From JAVBSX01 sp031549565 (GTDB lineage: Bacteria; Planctomycetota; Planctomycetia; Pirellulales; Thermoguttaceae): a DNA stretch of 20,551 bases. Shown here piece by piece: positions 1-7,650 of the stretch. The stretch covers positions 1 through 20,551 of the forward strand of contig JAVBPO010000053.1 in assembly GCA_031549565.1 (NCBI GenBank), in the 5' to 3' direction. How positions within the stretch are numbered: position 1 is the stretch's first letter; every line of letters begins with the position of its first letter. The notes under the pieces are model-generated. The model saw only the letters and a list, made by a program, of their open reading frames with translations, was not told the origin of the DNA and did no database searches. The position numbers were made by a program, and so were the translations under genes.

Positions 1-159
1 GTGGGGAAGCGCCCTTGGTCCACGTGACCGGGCTTGACTCATGAAGGATACGTCACGAAGAGCATGAAAGCAAAGAAGTGTGCGGGATGACCAACCTATT
101 CCCGTCCAAAGCCGACTCGCGGCGGAGCCGCTTCCGTCCAAGGCGCGCGGGAATATTCT

Positions 160-486
160 GTGAATATCAGCTACGTCTACACGGTTTTGGGTAAGAAATA
201 CAATGGCAACCGACTAACTGTCATAAGATTTTCACATCGCTATAATAAAGATGCTCAAAAGCTCATTGAACAATATCCCGTTGGTTCTTCTGTGACCGTA
301 TACTATTATCCTGATGACCCGCAAAAATCAGCCCTTATTGCAGGAGTGCCAAACGGCGTTTACACTATCCTTTTCACAAGTTTATGTGCAATGTTATTCG
401 GTTTAGCCGGTATCGGGTATCTGTCCGGATTTTTTCATTCGAAGGGGGAAAAGGGGGCGGTTGAGTTTAACACCAGTGCAACATGA
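160..486 (+). CDS. DUF3592-like membrane protein, N-terminally truncated
   Basis: This short reading frame with a GTG start gives 108 residues. The pattern from Tyr5 (Y-x-Y-T-V-x-G-x-x-Y) to VYYYPDDP at residues 47-54, followed by one hydrophobic segment at about 67-91, resembles the second half of DUF3592 membrane proteins, whose function is unknown. Family members normally begin with another membrane helix and a further part of the domain, which are absent. The frame stays open back to position 91 and the extra residues just before the GTG (E-Y-S) still look family-like, so the GTG is probably not a native start and the gene may be a decayed remnant. Codon use is AT-rich (AAA, ATT, TAT), unlike most neighbours, which suggests transfer or relaxed selection. 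No ribosome binding site is visible. Confidence 0.5.
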   Translation: MNISYVYTVLGKKYNGNRLTVIRFSHRYNKDAQKLIEQYPVGSSVTVYYYPDDPQKSALIAGVPNGVYTILFTSLCAMLFGLAGIGYLSGFFHSKGEKGAVEFNTSAT

Positions 487-640
487 TTCGATGGAAGAGA
501 AGAGGAGAGTAAAAATTCCCCTAACCCCACCCTTTTTCGCAGTAGGTATCAACACAATTTTTTCGACGCAGGATGGGTCCCCATCATTTGCGTACTTTCG
601 TTCCTGCTCAATTTGCTCGCCCACTTCGTGGTGGCATTTG

Positions 641-1768
641 TTATTTCACGAGCATCAGATCGTAGTCGCCCGTACCGAGCCCGATTTTTTCGGCGTGGGA
701 AATCTGGCCTCGCCAATCGGTGGTCGGATGAATGTTCCGCAAGTGGTCGGGATGGCCCGCGGCATCCGTGTACGTTTGCATGCAGTCGCTCAGGAGACTG
801 TCGGCCGCCGGTGTCGCCGCGTTGACGGCGTCGATGCACGCCTTGTCCAGCGCGACGGGATCGAAAGATGCGAACATGCCAATGTCCGGCACGATTCCCA
901 CGTCGTTGGCACCATGACAATCGCAGTGCGGCGACACCTGGTTGACGATGCTGATGTGGAAATGCGGCCGCCCGTCGAGGACCGCTTGCGTGTATTCGAC
1001 CATCTTGCAGTTGATCCGGTCGTTCGAGGCGTCGTACGGCGGGGTAATGGCGTGTTGGTTGCAAACGCCGATGCAGCGTCCACAGCCGACGCATTTCGCG
1101 GGATCGATCTTCGCTTTTTTGTTCTGCGTGAACGTGATCGCGTTTTCGTTGCAGTATTTTGCGCAAAGTTTGCATCCGATACACGCTTCCGCGTCGATCT
1201 GCGGTTTGCCGTCGCAGTGCATAACCATCTTCCCAGCCCGACTTCCGCAGCCCATTCCGATATTCTTGATCGCGCCGCCGAAACCGGTGCATTCGTGCCC
1301 TTTGAAATGCGTCAGCGAGAGGAAAATATCGGCATCCATGATCGTGTGTCCGATGTGGGCCGTCTTGCAGTAGACGCCGTTGCGAACCGGGACTTCCATT
1401 TCGTCCGTCCCCTTCAGACCGTCGCCGATGATGTTCCGGCAGCCGGTCGTTTCGGGATTGAAACCGTTTTCCGCGGCGGCGTCGAGATGAACCAGGGCGT
1501 TGTTTCGCCGTCCGACGTAAAGCGTATTGCAATCGGTCAAAAACGGAAAACCGCCGAGCGATTTGACCTTGTCGGCGACGACTTTCACCCAGTTCGGTCG
1601 CAGATACGACATATTGCCGGGCTCGCCGAAATGGATTTTTATTGCCGCGAATTTGTTCTTAAAATCGATGTTTCCAATTCCGGCTTTGACGATGAGCCGT
1701 TGGAGTTTGGTAAGCGGACTTTCATCCACTTTGCATCGCATGGGGGTCCAATAAACTTGGCTTGACAT
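641..1768 (-). CDS. DUF362 domain protein with two [4Fe-4S] ferredoxin motifs
   Basis: The 375-residue product has the DUF362 hallmark around residues 153-174 (THFKGHE, then a Gly-rich AIKNIGMGC stretch). Two classical ferredoxin motifs follow: C196-x2-C199-x2-C202-x3-C206 and C226-x2-C229-x2-C232-x3-C236, each able to hold a [4Fe-4S] cluster. There is no signal peptide, so it should be cytoplasmic. DUF362 ferredoxins are common in anaerobes, but their electron partners and substrates are mostly unknown; I infer only a redox role. It is transcribed alone on the minus strand. The region before the ATG is pyrimidine-rich with no Shine-Dalgarno sequence. Family assignment is firm; function is open. 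Confidence 0.9.
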   Translation of the reverse strand: MSSQVYWTPMRCKVDESPLTKLQRLIVKAGIGNIDFKNKFAAIKIHFGEPGNMSYLRPNWVKVVADKVKSLGGFPFLTDCNTLYVGRRNNALVHLDAAAENGFNPETTGCRNIIGDGLKGTDEMEVPVRNGVYCKTAHIGHTIMDADIFLSLTHFKGHECTGFGGAIKNIGMGCGSRAGKMVMHCDGKPQIDAEACIGCKLCAKYCNENAITFTQNKKAKIDPAKCVGCGRCIGVCNQHAITPPYDASNDRINCKMVEYTQAVLDGRPHFHISIVNQVSPHCDCHGANDVGIVPDIGMFASFDPVALDKACIDAVNAATPAADSLLSDCMQTYTDAAGHPDHLRNIHPTTDWRGQISHAEKIGLGTGDYDLMLVK

Positions 1769-1799
1769 AGGGGAAGGGGGAAAAGGAAAAGGGGCGGTT

Positions 1800-1831
1800 A
1801 TTCTACCGGATCATGTTTAATTCTATCCGGT
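1800..1831 (-). promoter_or_regulatory. Possible promoter/operator of the DUF362 gene
   Basis: Read on the minus strand, TAGAAT (1805-1800) resembles a -10 box about 32 bases before the DUF362 ATG. Directly upstream lies a 7-base perfect inverted repeat, ACCGGAT at 1805-1811 and ATCCGGT at 1825-1831, with a 13-base loop that would occupy the -10/-35 spacer. This is where a repressor operator could lie. No good -35 box is seen, and on the plus strand the same hairpin followed by T-rich sequence could be a weak terminator. Tentative. Confidence 0.25.
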
Positions 1832-1921
1832 TTTCGTTTTGCGTCGAGCCGCAGTGATGCAACGTGGGGTGTTCAGCTTTCACCCTTTTCTTGGGGTGCG
1901 AGCAAATTTTTCGGGGCCTTT

Positions 1922-2053
1922 CCTGGGACCGCAGGCTTCCAGCCTGCCAGTGAACGGTTGGGCACCGTTTGCGGGGTATTTATTATTTTTCGCTTCGCAA
2001 ACGGGCTGGAAGCCCGTTGACCCAGGTGCAGGCAAGATGCCTGCGGTCCCAGG
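1922..2053. repeat. Nested-palindrome repeat, copy A
   Basis: This 132-base element is bounded by 15-base perfect inverted termini: CCTGGGACCGCAGGC at 1922-1936 and its reverse complement at 2039-2053. Inside are several further palindromes: GCAGGCT/AGCCTGC at 1931-1947, CGTTTGCG/CGCAAACG at 1966-1973 and 1996-2003, ACGGGCT/AGCCCGT at 2001-2017 and GCAGGC/GCCTGC at 2028-2044. A second copy in the opposite orientation lies at 16505-16622. It encodes no protein of its own and looks like a REP- or MITE-like dispersed repeat. It fills most of the 378-base gap between the DUF362 gene and queD; I see no gene in the rest of that gap. Confidence 0.8.
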
Positions 2054-2111
2054 CAGCCTATTCTCACAGGGAAATTCGTGCGGTCCTTTTTTTAAGGAAA
2101 AAGCCGAGTGA

Positions 2112-2139
2112 TTGACTGTGAAACGCGGTATGTTACACT
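2112..2139 (+). promoter_or_regulatory. Promoter of queD, leaderless type
   Basis: TTGACT (2112-2117) and TACACT (2134-2139) are separated by 16 bases, with TG at 2131-2132 forming an extended -10 element. The expected transcription start, about seven bases after the -10 box, falls at or next to the ATG at 2147, leaving essentially no 5' leader. This also argues against the in-frame GTG at 2108, which would lie upstream of the -35 box. Confidence 0.55.
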
Positions 2140-2146
2140 AACAGTC

Positions 2147-2551
2147 ATGTATACGATTTCGCGTGAATTTACATTTTGTTACGGGCATCGGCTGTTGAAT
2201 TACAACGGCAAATGCGCCCATTTGCACGGCCATAACGGACGCGTGATATTGACGTTACGCGCCGAATCGCTCGACGAGCAGGGAATGGTCCTCGATTTCA
2301 CGGAACTGAAAAACGCGATCGGCGGCTGGATTCAGCGGACGATCGACCATAAAATGGTGCTGCGCAAAAACGACCCTGCGGTCCCGATCCTCCAAAAAAT
2401 GGGGGAGCCTCTTTTCCTCATGGACGAGAGTCCCACGGCGGAAAACTTTGCCCGGCTCTTTTTCGATTTGGCGCAGTCCCTGAATTTCCCGGTCAGCCGC
2501 GTTCAATTCTGGGAAACGGAAAAATGTCAAGCGGAATACGGAATTGATTAG
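2147..2551 (+). CDS. queD: 6-carboxytetrahydropterin synthase (QueD/PTPS family)
   Basis: This 134-residue protein belongs to the 6-pyruvoyl-tetrahydropterin synthase fold. In the queuosine/preQ0 pathway QueD converts 7,8-dihydroneopterin triphosphate to 6-carboxy-tetrahydropterin. The zinc ligands are visible as H14, H27 and H29 (H-L-H-G-H), with C23 as the catalytic cysteine, D67-H68 as the catalytic pair, E99 and E123. Length is normal for the family. I chose ATG 2147 rather than the upstream in-frame GTG at 2108, because homology starts with Y-T-I-S-R-E-F and a promoter overlaps the extra codons. No queC, queE or queF is in the window, so queuosine synthesis is inferred from the family only; another pterin role is possible. 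It is probably cotranscribed with the next gene, 31 bases downstream. Confidence 0.85.
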   Translation: MYTISREFTFCYGHRLLNYNGKCAHLHGHNGRVILTLRAESLDEQGMVLDFTELKNAIGGWIQRTIDHKMVLRKNDPAVPILQKMGEPLFLMDESPTAENFARLFFDLAQSLNFPVSRVQFWETEKCQAEYGID

Positions 2552-2582
2552 TGATTAACGACCTTTCGATTTTTTCGAGTCT

Positions 2583-4385
2583 ATGTCCTTACGGTGCATA
2601 TTCCTTTTTCTGCTCGCTTTCGGGTGGTTCGGAATCTCCGACGCCGCGACGACGGTTCCCGCCGGGGACGAGAAGAATCCGCAAACGACCGAAAAAGCGG
2701 AGCCGAAACAATCGTTCTTCGATTGGAAAACTTTTCGATTTGAAAAACAAGTCGCCGAGCTTTATCGCAAAAAAAAGCTGCTTGCCAAATCGGATTATCC
2801 GAAACTTCGCCGTTTGTGCGCCCAAAACGTCGCTTATTCGCACCGCCAACAATTGCGGGCCGAATGGGGCAAGGACGACGATCCGTTTTACCGCTGGATG
2901 GAAAAGCACCCGGAGCTTCTTGAGAACTTTCTTTTGGCGATGGACGAGGATCGCGACAATTTTCCCGCGGCCTTGCGGATCATGAAATTTCTCGCAACGA
3001 AATACCCGAAACAGGTGGAGCAGTACCCCGATTTGACCATCGCGCTCGCCGTGGTGTGGGACCAACCGGAATCGATCGACAACGGCAGCCAGGGGCAATT
3101 CCAGGCGATTGACGCACCGAACACCGCCAATTACGAGGAGCTTTTCCTCTATTATTCGGACGATAAAAGTCCGTACAAATTCCGACTCAAAACGCTTCCC
3201 TGGGAAGTGCTCTGTTACGTCGTATCCCACAAAACGTCGGAGCAGCAGCGGCGTTGGGCGTATTCGACGTACGGACACGACATCCGGATGCTCGGGCAAA
3301 AGTACAACGACGTCCCGTGGATCGCCGGGGATCCGCCGCCGCTTTCCGGGCAGACGTACACGCTCTCGAACATGAAAAAATACGGCGGCGTATGCACATG
3401 CCGGGCGGATTTCTCGCTCGCGCTTTGCCGGACGCTTTCGGTTCCCGCCTTCTACGGCGGAGCCGGTTGGCCGAAGTATCACGGCGGACATTCCTGGGTC
3501 ATGTGGATGGAATTCCGTGAGATCACGCCGAACAAGTTCGTTTTCACGCTCGAACAGGAAGGCCGCTATTCCGAACGAAAAGATTACGTTGCAGGCGGCG
3601 GGAACCCGCAAACGATGCAGCCGGAAAACGATGGAACGGTCCTGCTCCGATTTCATCGGCTCGGGGCGAATATTTCCGCGGCAAGACATTCGGACATTCT
3701 CATGCGGATTTACCCCGTGATCGTCGAGGAAGCGAATCCGGATTTTCCGGAAAAACTCAAGCTGTTAACCGACATCAATGCCGTTTCGTCCGCTTCGCTC
3801 AAAGCGTGGAACGAAATCGCGATGTTCGGTCGTAAAAACCGGTTTACGAAAAAAGAGATTCCGACCGTTTTGAAACTGTACCAATCGCTTTTGAACGATT
3901 TCGCCGTTTCGCCGAACTACCTTCCTTCGCTGGTTGCGGGACTGTTGTCTTTTCCGGAAATCAAGGATCAACGGGAAAAACTCTACACCCGCTTGTTCGC
4001 TTTGTTGCATGAAAAAAAGCGACCGGACCTGATTTTCGAAGCCGTGCTCGGCTTGGCCCAAATGGAGCGGAACGATAATAACGACGCGGACGCGTTCAAA
4101 AACCTGGCCGGAGCGGCACTCAAGTATTACGAAGAAGCGTCCCGAATCGAACCGGTGCTGATCGAACTGGAAAAAATCGCCGATGCGGACAAGGAGGTCA
4201 ACCGCGAAAAAATCACGGACTTTTACGCCCGATTTCTCAAGCTCGTTCTGAAAAAGACCGATCTGCCGTTCGATTACCGACTCGATATGCTGCGTCGCGC
4301 GGAATCGTGTTTCGAAAAATACGACAAGCCGAAACTGCTCGCCGGCGCGAAAAGTGAAATTCTGAAACTGGAGCAGTCCCGTTAA
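2583..4385 (+). CDS. Secreted transglutaminase-like cysteine protein
   Basis: The 600-residue product begins with a signal peptide (hydrophobic residues about 5-19, likely cleavage after SDAA). The middle carries a transglutaminase-like core: K-Y-G-G-V-C-T-C-R-A-D with Cys271 as the likely nucleophile, then Y-H-G-G-H-S-W-V-M-W with His303. The third member of the triad is not certain; an acidic residue after the His strand such as E310 or E324 could serve. The last 230 residues look alpha-helical and repeat-like. Proteins with this core in exported bacterial proteins may act as proteases, peptide cross-linkers or cell-wall enzymes; the substrate here is unknown. It follows queD by 31 bases and is probably transcribed with it, though no functional link is evident. 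Confidence 0.7.
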   Translation: MSLRCIFLFLLAFGWFGISDAATTVPAGDEKNPQTTEKAEPKQSFFDWKTFRFEKQVAELYRKKKLLAKSDYPKLRRLCAQNVAYSHRQQLRAEWGKDDDPFYRWMEKHPELLENFLLAMDEDRDNFPAALRIMKFLATKYPKQVEQYPDLTIALAVVWDQPESIDNGSQGQFQAIDAPNTANYEELFLYYSDDKSPYKFRLKTLPWEVLCYVVSHKTSEQQRRWAYSTYGHDIRMLGQKYNDVPWIAGDPPPLSGQTYTLSNMKKYGGVCTCRADFSLALCRTLSVPAFYGGAGWPKYHGGHSWVMWMEFREITPNKFVFTLEQEGRYSERKDYVAGGGNPQTMQPENDGTVLLRFHRLGANISAARHSDILMRIYPVIVEEANPDFPEKLKLLTDINAVSSASLKAWNEIAMFGRKNRFTKKEIPTVLKLYQSLLNDFAVSPNYLPSLVAGLLSFPEIKDQREKLYTRLFALLHEKKRPDLIFEAVLGLAQMERNDNNDADAFKNLAGAALKYYEEASRIEPVLIELEKIADADKEVNREKITDFYARFLKLVLKKTDLPFDYRLDMLRRAESCFEKYDKPKLLAGAKSEILKLEQSR

Positions 4386-4428
4386 GGAGCGGGATAAGCT
4401 ATAATGGAACACAGGCGATCCGTTAGCG

Positions 4429-4444
4429 GCGGGGCTTGCCCCGC
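4429..4444. repeat. Short GC-rich palindrome after the transglutaminase-like gene
   Basis: GCGGGGC and GCCCCGC form a 7-base perfect stem with a two-base TT spacer, 43 bases after the stop at 4385. A convincing T-run is lacking (GTTTGG follows), so this is more likely a REP-like palindrome than a clean intrinsic terminator, though it could slow RNA polymerase. Confidence 0.4.
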
Positions 4445-4481
4445 GTTTGGAATGTGAAACGTCGAATTTTGCCGAAACACC

Positions 4482-4580
4482 AATCAGAGCCGCGCACGAA
4501 GCGTTGCGCGAGTTGGCAACACCACCATGTTTTGCGCAATGTGAAGCACAATACCGCTTACTGCGTGCGCGGCTCTGATT
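4482..4580. repeat. Long inverted repeat with 17-base perfect arms
   Basis: AATCAGAGCCGCGCACG at 4482-4498 is the exact reverse complement of 4564-4580. The 65-base interior contains further matching pieces (TTGCGC and GCGCAA). The stem base AGAGCCGCG resembles the ends of the palindromes at 9235, 11664 and 20318. It lies between the transglutaminase-like gene and the HzsA-related gene and could terminate the first or form the 5' leader of the second. I see no gene in the 249-base gap. Confidence 0.75.
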
Positions 4581-4634
4581 CGAAAAGATTCGCTCTAATT
4601 AATCGGTAATCCCCAATATCCCCCGAGGTGTTTG

Positions 4635-7517
4635 ATGTTACGTTTTCTCAGTTGTTGCGTTTTTCTGATTTCCGCATCTCTTTCCGCGGCGGAGCTCCGG
4701 TTCGATTTCGAGTCCGGCGACCTTGATCGGGAAGGTTGGAAAATCGTCGAAGGATCCAATTCGAAACCGATCGGCAGCCGGACGACGGAGTTTCACAACA
4801 ATTCCGTTCCGTACCAAAAACAGGGAACGTATTACCTGACGACGCTGGAGCAGGCGGGAAGTGACGCCCCGACCGACGAACCGATGTGCGTGATCGAATC
4901 GCCCGTGTTCCGGATCGAAGGAAAAACCGTCCGCTTTCTCATCGGCGGCGGTCGGCGTCCGAACACGTACGTCGCCCTGTGCGTACTCGACGACGACGAC
5001 GGCAACGACCACGAAGTCCTCAAAGCCGCCGGGAAAGAGACGCAACGTCTCGACGAAGTCGTCTGGGACGTGTCCGAGTACGTCGGCCAAGACGCTTTTA
5101 TCCGCGTCGCCGATCGGGAAACCGGACCGTGGGCTCACATCAAAGCGGATGATTTCCGTGTCGAAGGGAAAATCGATCCGGCGAAAACCGAACGACGCTG
5201 GAACGAATATCAACAAAAAATCGAAGAGGAAATAGAACGCAACCGCAAGCTCGCTCAGAACCCGCTCGTTTTGAAGCAGCCGATCCTTTACGTAACGCGG
5301 CAACAGTATCTGCCGGATCACCACAACACGGCAACGATGTTCCAGAACGGCGAGATCAACACCGATTCGTTTCGCGGCGGCGCGGCGATGAAACTTTGGG
5401 ATCCGAAGACGAACCAAACGCGAACGCTGCTCGAACTTCCCGACGGAATCGTCCGCGATCCGTGCGTGAGCTTTGACGCCCAATCGATTCTCGTTTCCCT
5501 CCGCAAATGCAAAGAGGACGATTACCACATCTACGAATACGAGGTCGATCCGAACCGTCCGGCGATCACGATCCGCGGGACCGACTCCGACGAAACCGTC
5601 GCGAAAATCGACGGCTTGAAACAGCTTACCTTCGGCTCCGGACTGTCCGACATCGATCCGCTTTATCTGCCGAGCGGGGAGATTCTGTTCAGCTCGACCC
5701 GGGAACCGAAGTTCTGCATGTGCAATCGGCATATCATGTGCAACCTCTTCACGATGAAACCGGACGGCTCCGACATGCAGCAGATCGGGCATAGTACGCT
5801 TTTCGAGGGGCACGCGAATCTGCTCTCCGACGGACGGGTGATCTACGATCGTTGGGAATACGTCGACCGGAATTTCGGCGATGCGCAGGGCGTTTGGGTC
5901 ACCAACCCGGACGGAACGAATCACGCGATTTACTGGGGTAACAACACGAATTCCCCCGGCGGCGTGCTTGACACCAGAGTCCTGCCCGGCTCGGATTCCG
6001 TATTCGTCTGTACGTTTTCCTCGTGTCACGATCGACCCTGGGGCGCGATCGCGCTGGTCGATCGTCGCAAGGGAATCGACGGCAAAGAACCGGTCCTGCA
6101 AACCTGGCCCGCGTCGGCGATCAACCTGGTCGGCGTCGGAAATTTCGATACGTTTATCGGCGTCGAGCAGAAATTCGAGGACCCGTACCCGCTGTCCGAC
6201 GTATTCTTCCTCGCGTCCGGAATGGTCGGTCGCGGCGAAGAGATGGGTATTTACCTGCTCGACCGCGACGGAAACATCTCGCTGCTGCACGAGGACGGCC
6301 CCGGCTGTTACGATCCGACGCCGCTTGCACCGACGGAAGCGCCGCCGGTGATCGCGAGCCGGATCGATCTTGACGCCCCGGAAGGTTATTTTTACGTTTC
6401 CGACGTCTACGAAGGGTTCGGCATGAAAAAGGTGACGCCGGGCTCGATCAAATCTCTCCGGGTCGTGGAATCGCCGGAAAAACGCTTCTGGACTCACACG
6501 GCATGGGATCAGGGGAACGGAACACAGGCGCCCGGCATGGCTTGGGACGATTTCAACAACAAGCGGATTCTCGGAACCGTCGACGTGGAAAAAGACGGCA
6601 GCGTTTTCTTTTCGCTCCCGGCGGACAAGTTCGTCTATCTGCAACTGCTCGACGAGGACGGTCGGATGATCCAATCGATGCGCAGCGGCACCATGGTCCG
6701 GCCCGGCGAAACGAACGGCTGCTTCGGATGTCACGAAAGCCGGCTCGAAACGCCGCCGAAATTGTCGTACAATCCGATCGCGATGAGCAAGGCCCCGCAA
6801 CAGTTGCGTCCCTGGCATGGGGAAGAGCGGCTTTTCAGCTACCTCAAAGAAGTACAGCCGGTGCTGGACAAGTATTGCGTCGCGTGTCACGATTTCGACG
6901 GGCCGGGCGCCAAGTCGCTCGTCCTCGCAGGGGACCGGAATCTGCTCTTTAACGCCTCGTATCATCAGCTGCGGACCAAAGGTTACGTCAACGTCCCCGG
7001 GGCGGGGCCGCACGTTACCCTCGAACCGCTCACCTGGGGTTCCCACGCCAGTCGGCTCGTCGACGTGCTCCTCAAGGGACACCCGGCGGAAATCGAACGA
7101 AAACGCGTGGAAATGAAGCTCGTTCTCAACCGTGATACCGACCCGGAAGCGTTCGACCGGATCGTGACGTGGATCGACATCAACGCCCCGTACTACCCGG
7201 TGTACGCCAGCGCATACCGTAACAACCGGTTCGGGCGTTCGCCACTGGACGAAGCGCAAATCAAACGGCTCCAGGAGCTGACCGGCATGGACCCGGTCTG
7301 GACGGTTTCGCTGGACCGCCCGGAAAAAAGTCCGCTTCTGTCGAAAATGGACAAAAATTCCGACGCTTACCGGGAAGCTCTCGCGATTGTCCAACAGGGC
7401 CAAACGACCTTGGCAACCAGGGACCGCGGCGAGGATCCCGACTTCCGCCCGGTCGATCCGATCGAAGTTGCGCAGGAAAAGAAGTACGAAAAATTCCGAA
7501 AAGAATTGCAACAGTAA
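4635..7517 (+). CDS. HzsA-related exported c-type cytochrome-like protein
   Basis: The product has 960 residues from ATG 4635; GAGGTG at 4625-4630 is a plausible ribosome binding site, which favours this ATG over the TTG one codon earlier. A signal peptide (about residues 1-19) precedes a jelly-roll-like domain (about 20-180, with FDFESGDL...GW near its start and a FLIGGG motif). The body then matches the beta-propeller/middle part of hydrazine synthase alpha relatives, starting near ILYVTRQQY and including a D-G-R-V-I-Y-D-R-W-E-Y blade. Two canonical heme c motifs follow: CFGCH at 696-700 and CVACH at 748-752. Extra cysteines occur as CMCNRHIMC (361-369) and a C-x4-C-H (459-465). The N-terminal heme domain of true hydrazine synthase alpha appears to be replaced by the jelly roll, and no hydrazine synthase beta/gamma genes are nearby, so anammox activity is not implied. 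I infer a periplasmic heme protein of unknown reaction. Confidence 0.8.
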   Translation: MLRFLSCCVFLISASLSAAELRFDFESGDLDREGWKIVEGSNSKPIGSRTTEFHNNSVPYQKQGTYYLTTLEQAGSDAPTDEPMCVIESPVFRIEGKTVRFLIGGGRRPNTYVALCVLDDDDGNDHEVLKAAGKETQRLDEVVWDVSEYVGQDAFIRVADRETGPWAHIKADDFRVEGKIDPAKTERRWNEYQQKIEEEIERNRKLAQNPLVLKQPILYVTRQQYLPDHHNTATMFQNGEINTDSFRGGAAMKLWDPKTNQTRTLLELPDGIVRDPCVSFDAQSILVSLRKCKEDDYHIYEYEVDPNRPAITIRGTDSDETVAKIDGLKQLTFGSGLSDIDPLYLPSGEILFSSTREPKFCMCNRHIMCNLFTMKPDGSDMQQIGHSTLFEGHANLLSDGRVIYDRWEYVDRNFGDAQGVWVTNPDGTNHAIYWGNNTNSPGGVLDTRVLPGSDSVFVCTFSSCHDRPWGAIALVDRRKGIDGKEPVLQTWPASAINLVGVGNFDTFIGVEQKFEDPYPLSDVFFLASGMVGRGEEMGIYLLDRDGNISLLHEDGPGCYDPTPLAPTEAPPVIASRIDLDAPEGYFYVSDVYEGFGMKKVTPGSIKSLRVVESPEKRFWTHTAWDQGNGTQAPGMAWDDFNNKRILGTVDVEKDGSVFFSLPADKFVYLQLLDEDGRMIQSMRSGTMVRPGETNGCFGCHESRLETPPKLSYNPIAMSKAPQQLRPWHGEERLFSYLKEVQPVLDKYCVACHDFDGPGAKSLVLAGDRNLLFNASYHQLRTKGYVNVPGAGPHVTLEPLTWGSHASRLVDVLLKGHPAEIERKRVEMKLVLNRDTDPEAFDRIVTWIDINAPYYPVYASAYRNNRFGRSPLDEAQIKRLQELTGMDPVWTVSLDRPEKSPLLSKMDKNSDAYREALAIVQQGQTTLATRDRGEDPDFRPVDPIEVAQEKKYEKFRKELQQ

Positions 7518-7573
7518 ACTCTCGAAAAATAGAGCGAAACTCTCCGGCCCATGGATGGAACACGGTTTCCGGG

Positions 7574-7579
7574 TATAAT
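7574..7579 (+). promoter_or_regulatory. Possible -10 box for the ykgJ-like/menC-like unit
   Basis: A perfect TATAAT lies 71 bases before the ATG at 7651, in the 133-base gap after the HzsA-related gene. No good -35 hexamer is visible at the right distance, so the call is weak. If real, it would make the next two genes independent of the gene upstream. Confidence 0.3.
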
Positions 7580-7650
7580 GCGGCGATACTGTTTTTCCAC
7601 GGCCCGGAACGAGACGACGACCGGGCTTCTCTCCAGCGAAGAATCCCCCT

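Noticed and set aside
3..44. A possible C-terminal tail of an upstream plus-strand gene (G-E-A-P-L-V-H-V-T-G-L-D-S then TGA).
   Set aside because: Thirteen codons are too few to support, and no family can be recognised.
461..1765. A 434-codon plus-strand frame opposite the DUF362 gene.
   Set aside because: The ferredoxin cysteine motifs and the DUF362 signature are unambiguous on the minus strand.
1839..2111. A 90-codon frame across the nested-palindrome repeat.
   Set aside because: It encodes the typical translated repeat (W-K-P-V-D-P-G-A-G-K-M-P-A-V-P-G), which occurs again at 16505-16622 on the opposite strand, so it is repeat DNA rather than a gene.
4635..7517. Evidence for anammox (a true hydrazine synthase).
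   Set aside because: The first heme domain is missing, no beta/gamma subunits are adjacent, and HzsA-related proteins occur in non-anammox planctomycetes.
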